Positions 1 through 8,074 of a DNA stretch of 64,000 nt are shown one piece after another. Source of the stretch: Pseudobutyrivibrio sp. UBA3626 (GTDB lineage Bacteria > Bacillota > Clostridia > Lachnospirales > Lachnospiraceae); assembly GCA_002373675.1 (NCBI GenBank), contig DFLF01000008.1:344287-408286 (forward strand). The letters run 5' to 3'. The notes below the pieces were generated by a model, which was not told where the DNA came from, did not search any database, and was given only the letters and a program-made list of their open reading frames with translations. Every line of letters begins with the position of its first letter. Position 1 is the stretch's first letter. The translations under genes were made by a program, and so were the position numbers.

Positions 1-16
1 CCAGCCATTTTCAATA

Positions 17-775
17 TTATAATCTAACAGGTACATCTCTATCCCTCAAATATTCTTTTAATTCTGAAATCTCTAATTCCTTATAGTGAAACAAGCTTGC
101 CGCTAATGCAGCTTCGGCGCCTCCGATTGTAAGAGCATCATAGAAATGTTCTTTAAGTCCGGCACCACCAGATGCAATTACAGGAATAGATACTGCATCG
201 GATATTGCTTTCGTAAGCTTGATATCATATCCAGCCTTGGTGCCGTCACAATCCATACTGGTAAGAAGAATCTCACCTGCGCCCCTTTTTTCCGCTTCTA
301 TTGCCCAATTCACGGCATCAATTCCACAATCTATTCTTCCACCGTGTTTATATATATTCCATCCGCCATCATCTCTTCTCTTGGCATCAATCGCCACAAC
401 AACGCATTGCGAGCCAAATTGACTTGCAGCCTCACTAATCAGATTAGGATTATCAATAGCTGACGAATTAATACTTATCTTATCTGCTCCCTCTCTAAGA
501 AGCAGCTTGAAATCCTCTACAGTTCTAATTCCTCCTCCAACAGTAAAGGGAATAAACACATTTGCCGCCACCGCTCTAACCATATCAACGACAGTGTCTC
601 TATTATCGGAGCTTGCTGTTATATCGAGGAATACCACTTCATCCGCTCCCGCTTCATCGTAAGCCTTAGCGACTGATACAGGGTCTCCTGCATCCTTTAG
701 ATCAACAAAATTAATACCTTTTACAACTCGTCCGTCTTTGACATCTAAGCATGGAATTATTCTCTTAGTATGCAT
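17..775 (-). CDS. hisF: Imidazole glycerol phosphate synthase, cyclase subunit HisF
   Basis: HisF is the TIM-barrel cyclase half of the HisF-HisH synthase. It combines PRFAR with ammonia from HisH to give imidazole glycerol phosphate and AICAR in histidine biosynthesis. The N-terminus [15 protein letters not shown] carries the catalytic Asp11, and AIDAK carries Asp130; VIASGGAG is a phosphate-binding loop. The reading frame is open further upstream, but the ATG at 775 gives the normal length of 252 residues and begins at the usual [11 protein letters not shown], so I use it. It follows hisH by one base and is surely co-translated with it. Identity is very secure. Confidence 0.97.
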   Translation of the reverse strand: MHTKRIIPCLDVKDGRVVKGINFVDLKDAGDPVSVAKAYDEAGADEVVFLDITASSDNRDTVVDMVRAVAANVFIPFTVGGGIRTVEDFKLLLREGADKISINSSAIDNPNLISEAASQFGSQCVVVAIDAKRRDDGGWNIYKHGGRIDCGIDAVNWAIEAEKRGAGEILLTSMDCDGTKAGYDIKLTKAISDAVSIPVIASGGAGLKEHFYDALTIGGAEAALAASLFHYKELEISELKEYLRDRDVPVRL

Positions 776-776
776 A

Positions 777-1382
777 TTATATCTCCGTAAAATTCTCAAG
801 TATCTTAAGTCCAATTGTTGAACTTTTCTCTGGATGAAACTGACAGGCAAAAATATTATCTTTCTCTATTGAAGCATGAACATTAACACCATAATCACAG
901 CTTGCTGTAACAATTTCTTCATTCCTGGCTCTAAGATAATAAGAATGAACAAAGTACACAAAGGCTCCGTCATCAATACCGCGAAAAAGCCTACCATCAT
1001 TATGTAGCTCCAAAGAGTTCCAACCAATATGAGGAACCTTAAGATTGTTATCATCAGGAAACCTCACAATCTCACCTTCAAGAAGAGAAAGTCCTTTGAC
1101 ATCAGGACTTTCCATAGATCTTTCAAATAGAAGCTGTAACCCCAGGCATACACCAAGAAATGGTATATTCTTCTCACAGACTTCATAAATCGCTTTATCA
1201 AGTTCATACTTTCTTAGCTCATTAATTGCATATTCAAATGAGCCAACACCAGGAAGGACTACTCTGTCAGCGTTAAGTATATCATGATAGTCTCTTGTAC
1301 AAATTGCTTTCTTACCTATGTAATCAAATGCTTTCTGAACACTTTTTAAGTTGCCTGCATTATAATCAATTATTGCTACCAT
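777..1382 (-). CDS. hisH: Imidazole glycerol phosphate synthase, glutaminase subunit HisH
   Basis: HisH is the class I glutamine amidotransferase that feeds ammonia to HisF. The nucleophile is Cys79 in GVCLGLQ and the rest of the triad is His183 and Glu185 in QFHPEKS near the C-terminus. The length, 201 residues, is standard. Its start codon lies inside the last codons of the preceding acidic membrane protein gene (17-bp overlap) and its stop is one base before hisF, so the three genes form one translationally coupled unit. The hisH-hisF order is the usual one, although the normally intervening hisA is absent here. Confidence 0.97.
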   Translation of the reverse strand: MVAIIDYNAGNLKSVQKAFDYIGKKAICTRDYHDILNADRVVLPGVGSFEYAINELRKYELDKAIYEVCEKNIPFLGVCLGLQLLFERSMESPDVKGLSLLEGEIVRFPDDNNLKVPHIGWNSLELHNDGRLFRGIDDGAFVYFVHSYYLRARNEEIVTASCDYGVNVHASIEKDNIFACQFHPEKSSTIGLKILENFTEI

Positions 1383-3453
1383 TACCTTCCATTCCTAACG
1401 CCTTAAGTTTATCACTAATTGCTACTGTATACTTGGTTCTGCCCTTTATCTCATATAGTTTTGCCGCTTCTTCTTTAGTCGTTCCAAACTGGTCTTTAAG
1501 CTGACCAGCAATCATTGATTCTACGCCATCATATTCAGCAGTAATACCATATTCTTTGGCTTTCTCATAGTTCTCATTATATCTTCCTACACCCACGACA
1601 AGAGCATCGAATGCATTCATATAGTCCTTCTTCGCCATAAATGTATCATACTCTTTCTTCTTATTCTGCAAATCAGCAAGAAGACGAGCTTTATTCATTA
1701 TCTCTGTATCTTCTTCAGATAATGAACTGATTCCTGCCAAACTATTGTATGCATCAATATAATTACCTTGTGAGTATAGACTCTTAGCTTCACTTATCGC
1801 ACTTCTTTTACTAAAAATATTGCTTCCAATAATTAATAATGCAACTAAAGTTCCAACAAGTAATACGAATACAACAAGAACTTTAACTGGTATTTTATTA
1901 GATTTATCACTTTGCAAAAATGTTGCAAGTTTGCCAGGTTTTTTCTCTTGTTTTGCTTTCTCGGCTTTTGCAGCAGCTTTGGCGGCTTTCTTCTCATCTT
2001 TTGCCGCTTTCTTGGCAGCCTTCTTCTCTGCTTTAGCTTCTGCCTTGGCTTGCTTTTTCGCAAGTTCTTCGGCTTCTTCTTCATCCATCTCTTCAAGAAT
2101 CTTATTATTCTCTTCAGTAGTATCTTCTACTTCATTCTTAGCGGCAACATCAAGAATTTCTTTCTCTTCTTCACCTTCGCCTTTTTTCTTCTTCTTGAAG
2201 ATTCCTTTGATTTTATCAATTAGACTAACCTTTTCTTTTGGTTCTTCATCAGAAACTGTCTCCGTAGAATTCTCTGCTTTATCAGCAGACTCTTCATATG
2301 CATCTCTTGCTTCATCTAGCTCAATATCATTCTTATCTGCATCAAGAAGAGCACCAATATCAGACATACCTTCTTCGCCTTCTAGAAGCGACTCAAGATC
2401 AGCATCCTCATCAACAAGTGATACGCCCTCTTCATTAACTTCTACTGCATCAGCTTCATCATGTTCATCACTTTGGTACTCCTTAGAGAGTATAGATTCG
2501 TCATCTCCAGCATTATTCTCATCAGGATTATCAGTTTTTGACTTATCATCATCTCCAACAATGCTTTCTACTTCGTCTAATATATCTAAAAGTTCCTGAC
2601 TATTAGCAATATCTTCTTCATTAGTCCCTTCTTCAGAAGGTGCATTATCAGATGCATCATTAGAAGTATCTAAAGTACTATCAGATTCATCTGAAGAAGC
2701 ATCCTCACCAAGCGCAGCAAGTAATTCTTCTGCATCTTCAGCTGAGGTGTCAACTTCTTCCTTTGGTTCTGATTCTTCAACAACTTCAGCTTCTGCATTA
2801 TCTGCCGCTTCAGGTTCTGTTGAATCTTCTGTATTATCTGCCACTTCAGGTTCTATTGAATCTTCAGTATTATCTGCCACTTCAGGTTCTATGGATTCTT
2901 CAGTATTATCTACCACATCAGTTTCTTCTGATGATTCAACTTCTTCATTAACATATATTTCAGATTCATCTGTTTCTGTCGGCTCTTCAGTTGATTCAGA
3001 TTCATCTGTTTCTGTTGGTTCTTCAGTTGATTCAGCTTTCAACTCATCCTCTGGCTCTACACCGTCTTCTTCCATAAGTGAACGAATAAACTCAGTTCCA
3101 GCATCATCCGGCACTTCTTCTCCCCTTTGGAATCTCTCTTCTTCATCGTCAATTTCCTGCTCAAATTCACGAATAAAATCATCAGCAGAGCCAGAAGACA
3201 ATTCCTCTTCAAAGTCCTTTAAGAAATCAGCCTCTGAAAAAAACCTTTTCAAATTATCATGAGACATTTTCTTAGGCGTAAAGTTATTAATACCTGTAGC
3301 AGACATGAAATCATCATTAGGATCAATGCTACTCATATCAGCAATCTTAGCCTTAATACTTTCTTCCTCACTAACACGAGCTTTTTCAACATTAGTTTTT
3401 GCTTCATTTATTGAATTTAATAATCCGTCTAAATAATCTTCTGAATTAGGCAA
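1366..3453 (-). CDS. Large acidic single-span membrane protein with C-terminal repeat-like domain (unknown function)
   Basis: I do not recognise a named family. The 695-residue product has a very acidic N-terminal half of about 400 residues rich in Glu, Asp, Ser and Thr. This half includes imperfect tandem repeats: STEEPTETDESE twice and units like VADNTEDSIEPE about three times. A Lys/Ala-rich segment (about 430-520) with KKAAK-type runs follows, then one hydrophobic span (about 520-547, VLVVFVLLVGTLVALLII). The outer tail of about 145 residues is helical and looks TPR-like. The start is TTG at 3453, chosen because GGAGGA sits 8 bases upstream. The 3' end overlaps hisH by 17 bp. The positive flank on the N-side of the span predicts a cytoplasmic acidic region and an exported tail. 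A structural or envelope-associated role is only a guess. Confidence 0.8.
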   Translation of the reverse strand: MPNSEDYLDGLLNSINEAKTNVEKARVSEEESIKAKIADMSSIDPNDDFMSATGINNFTPKKMSHDNLKRFFSEADFLKDFEEELSSGSADDFIREFEQEIDDEEERFQRGEEVPDDAGTEFIRSLMEEDGVEPEDELKAESTEEPTETDESESTEEPTETDESEIYVNEEVESSEETDVVDNTEESIEPEVADNTEDSIEPEVADNTEDSTEPEAADNAEAEVVEESEPKEEVDTSAEDAEELLAALGEDASSDESDSTLDTSNDASDNAPSEEGTNEEDIANSQELLDILDEVESIVGDDDKSKTDNPDENNAGDDESILSKEYQSDEHDEADAVEVNEEGVSLVDEDADLESLLEGEEGMSDIGALLDADKNDIELDEARDAYEESADKAENSTETVSDEEPKEKVSLIDKIKGIFKKKKKGEGEEEKEILDVAAKNEVEDTTEENNKILEEMDEEEAEELAKKQAKAEAKAEKKAAKKAAKDEKKAAKAAAKAEKAKQEKKPGKLATFLQSDKSNKIPVKVLVVFVLLVGTLVALLIIGSNIFSKRSAISEAKSLYSQGNYIDAYNSLAGISSLSEEDTEIMNKARLLADLQNKKKEYDTFMAKKDYMNAFDALVVGVGRYNENYEKAKEYGITAEYDGVESMIAGQLKDQFGTTKEEAAKLYEIKGRTKYTVAISDKLKALGMEGNGSNN

Positions 3454-3482
3454 ATTAACATCCTCCAGTATTATTAATAATC

Positions 3483-3516
3483 AAAAACAAGGGATGTGAT
3501 AAACCACACCCCCTTG
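3483..3516 (-). terminator. Rho-independent terminator after cheV
   Basis: Read on the minus strand, CAAGGG and CCCTTG arms with inner GTG/CAC pairing form a hairpin that is followed by five T residues. It lies 15 bases past the cheV stop and separates cheV from the acidic membrane protein/his unit. Confidence 0.85.
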
Positions 3517-3531
3517 ATAATCACATTAATA

Positions 3532-4446
3532 TTATCTTTCTTTCTCGTATTTCTCAATCAAGCCATCGACTGCTTCAACAAGCTTTCCGATTTCTGGTTT
3601 TGTAAGCTGAGCATCCGCACCAAGAGACTCACCTTTTCTTCTAATCTGGTCATTAATCAGTGAAGAGAAAATAACAACAGGTAACTTTCTAAGTAGCGTA
3701 TCGTCTTTAACAAGCTTCGTTAATCTATGACCATCCATAAGTGGCATCTCAATATCAGTAATTACGCAATGTACATCATCAAGAACTGTTCCAGCTTCTT
3801 TAAGTTCACAAAGTTTATCCCATGCTTCCTGACCATTATCATTAACAAGTAACTTGGTATAACCAGCTTTCTTAAGACATTCAACAATGAGTTTCTGTAA
3901 CAAAGCAGAGTCTTCAGCAATAAGAATAGGTGATGCTGATCTGTCTTTCTTCTCATATTGATCCATATCTGATACCTTAAGACCTGTCTCTGGATTAATA
4001 TCTGATACAATCTTCTCGAAATCAAGTATAACAACAAGTCTGTCAGATAGTTTAATAACACCAGTAGAAACTCCAGAATCGTCTGAACTTATAGTTGAGT
4101 CAGGCTTAATAATCTCTTCCCATGATACACGATGAATTCCTAGTACTTCGTCAACATGAAATGCTGTATTAAGACTATTGAAGTTAGTAATGATAAATAA
4201 TCCATCATTATCATACTTATCTTCAAGTCCCAGACACTTTCTTAAGTTGATTACAGAAATCATAGTATCTCTCGGCATAAATATACCTTCAATACATGGA
4301 TGCGCATTAGGAACAGGTGTTACTGGTTGATAAAGAAGAATCTCATTAATCTTAGCAACATTAATTCCATAATAATTACTACCCGCTCTGAATTCAAGAA
4401 TCTCTAATTCATTAGTTCCTGATTCTAGTAAAATATTTGTATCCAT
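3532..4446 (-). CDS. cheV: Chemotaxis coupling/receiver protein CheV
   Basis: The 304-residue protein has a CheW-like coupling domain (about 1-160) that would dock to chemoreceptors and CheA. A response-regulator receiver domain follows (about 172-300). The receiver shows the acidic pair in LIAEDSA, the phospho-acceptor Asp in VITDIEMPLMDG and the conserved Lys in QLTKPE. CheV scaffolds the receptor array and is tuned by CheA-dependent phosphorylation. It follows the lipoprotein gene by 18 bases and is closed by a terminator. No cheA, cheY or cheB is in the window, so its partners must lie elsewhere; a methyl-accepting receptor lies at 13588-15336. Confidence 0.93.
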   Translation of the reverse strand: MDTNILLESGTNELEILEFRAGSNYYGINVAKINEILLYQPVTPVPNAHPCIEGIFMPRDTMISVINLRKCLGLEDKYDNDGLFIITNFNSLNTAFHVDEVLGIHRVSWEEIIKPDSTISSDDSGVSTGVIKLSDRLVVILDFEKIVSDINPETGLKVSDMDQYEKKDRSASPILIAEDSALLQKLIVECLKKAGYTKLLVNDNGQEAWDKLCELKEAGTVLDDVHCVITDIEMPLMDGHRLTKLVKDDTLLRKLPVVIFSSLINDQIRRKGESLGADAQLTKPEIGKLVEAVDGLIEKYEKER

Positions 4447-4464
4447 TTACTCTCCTCCTGATGC

Positions 4465-5181
4465 TTATAATGTTATGTTATTAGTGCTTCCATTAACAAT
4501 ACATTGTAAAGCAGCACTTTGAATATTAGCTAAAATATCACTTTTGAATTGGAATATAAGTACTAATTCCTTACTTTCATTCGGCTTTAATGTGCCTTTA
4601 AATGTTGATAAATCTTCAGGCATTAATGTCATCTCATTATTTGCCGTCGCAGCCCCATTAATTGTTGATTTGAATCTAGGATTCTTAGTTATCATATCAA
4701 CTGGAACATCAGCACCACTTGTATTAGTAATATTAAACTTCATAACAAGAAATCTATTGCCTGATGCGGGGCTCATATCATATATCGAAGTAGTATAATT
4801 ATCTCTTACCTCATTACCCGAATACTTTATATCGACACCAGCAATGCCAAGTGCAGTTGATAGCGGAACTGGCGGCGTCTGTTGTTGCGCTTGTTTGTCT
4901 CCCGACTTGGATGAAGATGAAGTGCCTGCCGCTTGAGTAGCATTAGCCATCGCTTCTTTCTCAGCCTTTGCCTTGGCATCTTCTTCTACCTTCTTCTTAT
5001 CAGAATCATCTATGTAAACAACGCCATCTTTTTGTTTTATGTTATACTTAGCTACCATCTTCGCTGAATATGATGCTATCGCTTCTGTATCCTTCTCTGA
5101 TAGAGTAGGCATTAATTCACATCCACAAAAGCAAAAACATACAGCGCATACAAGGATTCCAAGAATAATTTTCTTATTCAT
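4465..5181 (-). CDS. Lipoprotein with immunoglobulin-like/DUF4352-type domain
   Basis: The first 21 residues are a lipoprotein signal peptide ending in the lipobox FCGC, so the mature protein should be anchored by a lipidated Cys to the outer face of the membrane. A charged Lys/Glu/Ala stretch and a Ser/Gln-rich linker (about 65-105) follow. The C-terminal 130 residues look like a beta-sandwich of the DUF4352 kind: MKFNITNTSG, then a later LKPNESKELVLIF strand pair. That assignment is from pattern only. The function is unknown; it sits 18 bases before cheV and is probably co-transcribed with it. Confidence 0.8.
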   Translation of the reverse strand: MNKKIILGILVCAVCFCFCGCELMPTLSEKDTEAIASYSAKMVAKYNIKQKDGVVYIDDSDKKKVEEDAKAKAEKEAMANATQAAGTSSSSKSGDKQAQQQTPPVPLSTALGIAGVDIKYSGNEVRDNYTTSIYDMSPASGNRFLVMKFNITNTSGADVPVDMITKNPRFKSTINGAATANNEMTLMPEDLSTFKGTLKPNESKELVLIFQFKSDILANIQSAALQCIVNGSTNNITL

Positions 5182-5274
5182 TCCTTACTCCGTATCCAAA
5201 ATAAAATCCTACTATAATTTATGTTATCATTTTAGGCATCAATATTCAACAAAAATATACAAAATAGTAACAAT

Positions 5275-6804
5275 TTATTTGTATATTTCAAACCAAAACG
5301 TCACACCATTGTCTAAATTGTATACACCATACTTCCCATTAAGAGATTCAACTGCCGCTTTCACAATAGAAAGCCCTACTCCGCTTCCTCCGTATTCTCT
5401 GGTTCGTGCTTTGTCAATCTTATAGAATTTATCCCAAAGCCTCTCTAAATCAGCCTCCGGGATTGTGTCACCAGAATTAAATACACTTAATTTGACAGTA
5501 TCACCTCTATCAACTTGAGAAATTTTAATTACATTTTCATTCTTACAATAATGAATTGCATTACTAAGGAAATTAGAAAATATTACCTCAACTAGATATT
5601 CATCACTCTCAACTATTATATCGTCACCAATTTCATAAGTAACACTAATATCTGCCTGTTCCATAAGAATCTTAGAAGCATTAACAAGGCTTCTAACAAG
5701 TTCAGTTATGTTAAATGTCGTCTTATCAACCGAAGTAACACCATATTCTAATTCATTAAGAGATAAGAGCTGCTGAACCATCTTGTTCATCTTCTGAGAC
5801 TCATCAACAATTACTTCACAATAATATGCCCTGCTATCAGGATCATCTGCCATTCCTTCTGAAAGTCCTTCTGCATATCCCTGAATAAGAGCAATAGGAG
5901 TCTTAAGTTCATGAGACACGTTAGATAGGAATTCTTTTCGCATCTCTTCATTCTTTTCTTTTATTTCAATATCTTTCTTTAATTCTTTATTAGCTTCCTG
6001 TAATTCATCAAGAGCATTTTCAAGAGAGGTAGACATAGTATTCATGTGTTCACCTAGAATATCTATCTCTGATCTACTCTCTCTCGTCCTGTATTTTGCA
6101 TCAAAGTCGAGTTCAGACATCTTCTTAGAAATATCTGTCAGCTCAACAATAGGTTGCGTAATACGCCTGGCAATTAATTCAGTCAGGGCAAATGCAAGTA
6201 CAAGGGATAAAAGACCTAGTATGATAAGTGTTCTATCAACAACGCCAAGAGCAACTTTCATATTCTCAACTGCATATCTAATCATAATCAGATTGCCATC
6301 GCTAAGAGTTCCAGTAAGAATCAGAAAACTATCATTTACATACTCATCTTCGTCCAAAATAATATCATATACATCAGTATGTACAATACTTTTAGCACCG
6401 TCTTTATTAGAAAGTATAGCATTCTGAAGACGTTTAATTGTATTATGCTTTTCTTTAGCACTAGACAAAAGAATTGAACCGTCGTATGTTGAAATAACAA
6501 TATCCAGATTATTACTATAGGATATCTGCTCGAATTTGGCATCATAGGCATTATCATATAGTGCACCTGTCTCTGATGCTTCATTTAGCTGAGCATATAC
6601 TTTTTCCATGGAATCTACCTTCTCCTTACGGTAGATATATGCCATAAGTAAAGTATTTAGAATCCAGAACATAAGAAGGATAAATACAACAAGTGCAACT
6701 ATTCTAATAACTAATTGTCTTCGTATACCAATAAAGGGTTTATTTCTCTTCTTTGACTTCAAACTTATACCCCATTCCCCAAATAGTTTGAATATACTTA
6801 CCAT
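5275..6804 (-). CDS. Two-component sensor histidine kinase
   Basis: This membrane sensor kinase would phosphorylate the response regulator encoded just upstream. It has TM1 (about 32-55), an extracellular sensor loop (about 55-185), TM2 (about 190-212) and HAMP. The HisKA phospho-acceptor is in SNVSHELKTPIAL. The HATPase_c domain has the N-box FSNFLSNAIHY and the G-box GGSGVGLSIV. The ATG at 6804 overlaps the regulator gene by 65 bp and has no clear ribosome site. A TTG at 6762 (23-bp overlap) would also give a complete first transmembrane segment, so the start is uncertain. The signal sensed is not evident. The family resembles PhoR/WalK-type kinases. Confidence 0.92.
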   Translation of the reverse strand: MVSIFKLFGEWGISLKSKKRNKPFIGIRRQLVIRIVALVVFILLMFWILNTLLMAYIYRKEKVDSMEKVYAQLNEASETGALYDNAYDAKFEQISYSNNLDIVISTYDGSILLSSAKEKHNTIKRLQNAILSNKDGAKSIVHTDVYDIILDEDEYVNDSFLILTGTLSDGNLIMIRYAVENMKVALGVVDRTLIILGLLSLVLAFALTELIARRITQPIVELTDISKKMSELDFDAKYRTRESRSEIDILGEHMNTMSTSLENALDELQEANKELKKDIEIKEKNEEMRKEFLSNVSHELKTPIALIQGYAEGLSEGMADDPDSRAYYCEVIVDESQKMNKMVQQLLSLNELEYGVTSVDKTTFNITELVRSLVNASKILMEQADISVTYEIGDDIIVESDEYLVEVIFSNFLSNAIHYCKNENVIKISQVDRGDTVKLSVFNSGDTIPEADLERLWDKFYKIDKARTREYGGSGVGLSIVKAAVESLNGKYGVYNLDNGVTFWFEIYK

Positions 6805-7420
6805 AGTCTTTTAATTTGGCTCTAAGCTTCTTAACATGGGTATCAACAGTTCTGGCATCACCAAAATAATCATAGTCCCATACGTTATCAAGTATTTTTT
6901 CTCTAGAAAGTGCTATCCCTTGATTGTTAATAAAATAACAAAGGAGCTCAAATTCTTTCACCGAAAGAACGATTTCTACATCATTAACAGTTACAAGATG
7001 GGCATTAATATCTACATGAATCTTGCCTGCATCAAGCACATCTTCTGTATTAAATGTATTACTTCTTCTAAGTAGCGCATTAACTCTTGCAACCAGAATC
7101 TTAGGACTAAATGGCTTGGAAATATATTCGTCTGCTCCAGAAGAAAACCCAGAAAGCTCATCTGACTCCGTATCTTTTGCAGTAAGAATAATAATCGGTA
7201 CACTTGATTCCTCTCTAATCTCCTTACACACCTCAAGTCCTGTAAACTTAGGCATCATAACATCAAGAATTACAAGATCCGGATTCTTCTCGTAGAACAT
7301 ATCCAATGCTTCTTTGCCATCATTTGCTTCAATAATCTCGTATCCTTCTCTAGACAGGAAATCATTTACAAGCTTCCTTATTCTGTTTTCATCATCTGCT
7401 ATTAATATTTTTGCTGCCAT
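6740..7420 (-). CDS. OmpR/PhoB-family response regulator
   Basis: The product is a two-domain transcription factor paired with the overlapping kinase. The receiver domain (about 1-120) has the acidic pocket IADDEN, the phospho-acceptor Asp in LVILDVMMPKFTG and the conserved Lys in YISKPFSP. The C-terminal winged helix (about 130-226) ends with the recognition-helix pattern DARTVDTHVKKLRAKL. I place the start at the ATG at 7420, which has a GAAAGAAG ribosome site, rather than at the GTG three codons upstream. It lies 15 bases downstream of the coiled-coil membrane protein gene. Target genes cannot be told from the sequence. Confidence 0.94.
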   Translation of the reverse strand: MAAKILIADDENRIRKLVNDFLSREGYEIIEANDGKEALDMFYEKNPDLVILDVMMPKFTGLEVCKEIREESSVPIIILTAKDTESDELSGFSSGADEYISKPFSPKILVARVNALLRRSNTFNTEDVLDAGKIHVDINAHLVTVNDVEIVLSVKEFELLCYFINNQGIALSREKILDNVWDYDYFGDARTVDTHVKKLRAKLKDYGKYIQTIWGMGYKFEVKEEK

Positions 7421-7435
7421 AATACTCACTTCTTT

Positions 7436-8062
7436 CTATTTATTTATTTTTAAAGCTTTCTCTTTCTTCTCAACTTCTGCTTCTCTTCTTTGTAAATCCT
7501 GTTCCCATGAAGCATACTTATTCTGTATGACTTCTTCATAATTAACAATAGTTGGATTATCACTTGTATTAGCAATTATAAACATTGCGACAATTGTTAT
7601 AACAAGAACAATTGAAACTACTATGAAAGAAACTGAAAGTTTAGTAAGTTTTTTATTCTTCTCAATAAGCTTTCTTTCTCTGTTTTTGGCTTTAACATCA
7701 TCATTTCTTCTGCCTGCATTCTTATCTCTAGAAGAATTATTAGAATTATCAGATGAATTGCCTGAATCCATCTTATCATTCCCTTCATATGCCGCAACTG
7801 GAATTGATTCTATAACAGCCGGATCAACATCGGATTTCATGAGATAATCCTGAATACTCTTAAGATATGAAAATCCCACTTCTGTATGAAACATCCTTCT
7901 TGTAACCATCTGATTGTATAAAGCCAGAAGCGATTTGGTGTCTTCAAAATTAAGTTGTTTATTAACATATTCAATCGCTTCCTGCTCTTTAAGTGCTTCT
8001 TCTCCAGTAGCTGGATCTTCGAATGCAAATCCGCTTACAGTAATCACTTTAATATCATCCAT
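7436..8062 (-). CDS. Single-span membrane protein with C-terminal coiled coil (unknown function)
   Basis: I do not recognise a characterised family. The 208-residue protein starts with a soluble region of about 95 residues. A low-complexity Ser/Asn/Asp linker (about 98-118) and a very basic stretch (KAKNRERKLIEKNKKLTK) come next. After one hydrophobic span (about 140-162), the exported tail of about 45 residues is charged and heptad-like. By the positive-inside rule the N-terminal part should be cytoplasmic. The gene sits 12 bases after the GGDEF fusion gene and 15 bases before the response regulator, so it belongs to the same operon. A part in signalling is plausible but unproven. Confidence 0.75.
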   Translation of the reverse strand: MDDIKVITVSGFAFEDPATGEEALKEQEAIEYVNKQLNFEDTKSLLALYNQMVTRRMFHTEVGFSYLKSIQDYLMKSDVDPAVIESIPVAAYEGNDKMDSGNSSDNSNNSSRDKNAGRRNDDVKAKNRERKLIEKNKKLTKLSVSFIVVSIVLVITIVAMFIIANTSDNPTIVNYEEVIQNKYASWEQDLQRREAEVEKKEKALKINK

Positions 8063-8074
8063 TACTAAATAAAT

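Noticed and set aside
1820..3262. Long Ser-rich open frames on the plus strand (259 and 171 codons) opposite the acidic protein gene
   Set aside because: They are antisense shadows: Glu/Asp codons read backwards give Ser/Phe-rich frames. No ribosome site or promoter precedes them.
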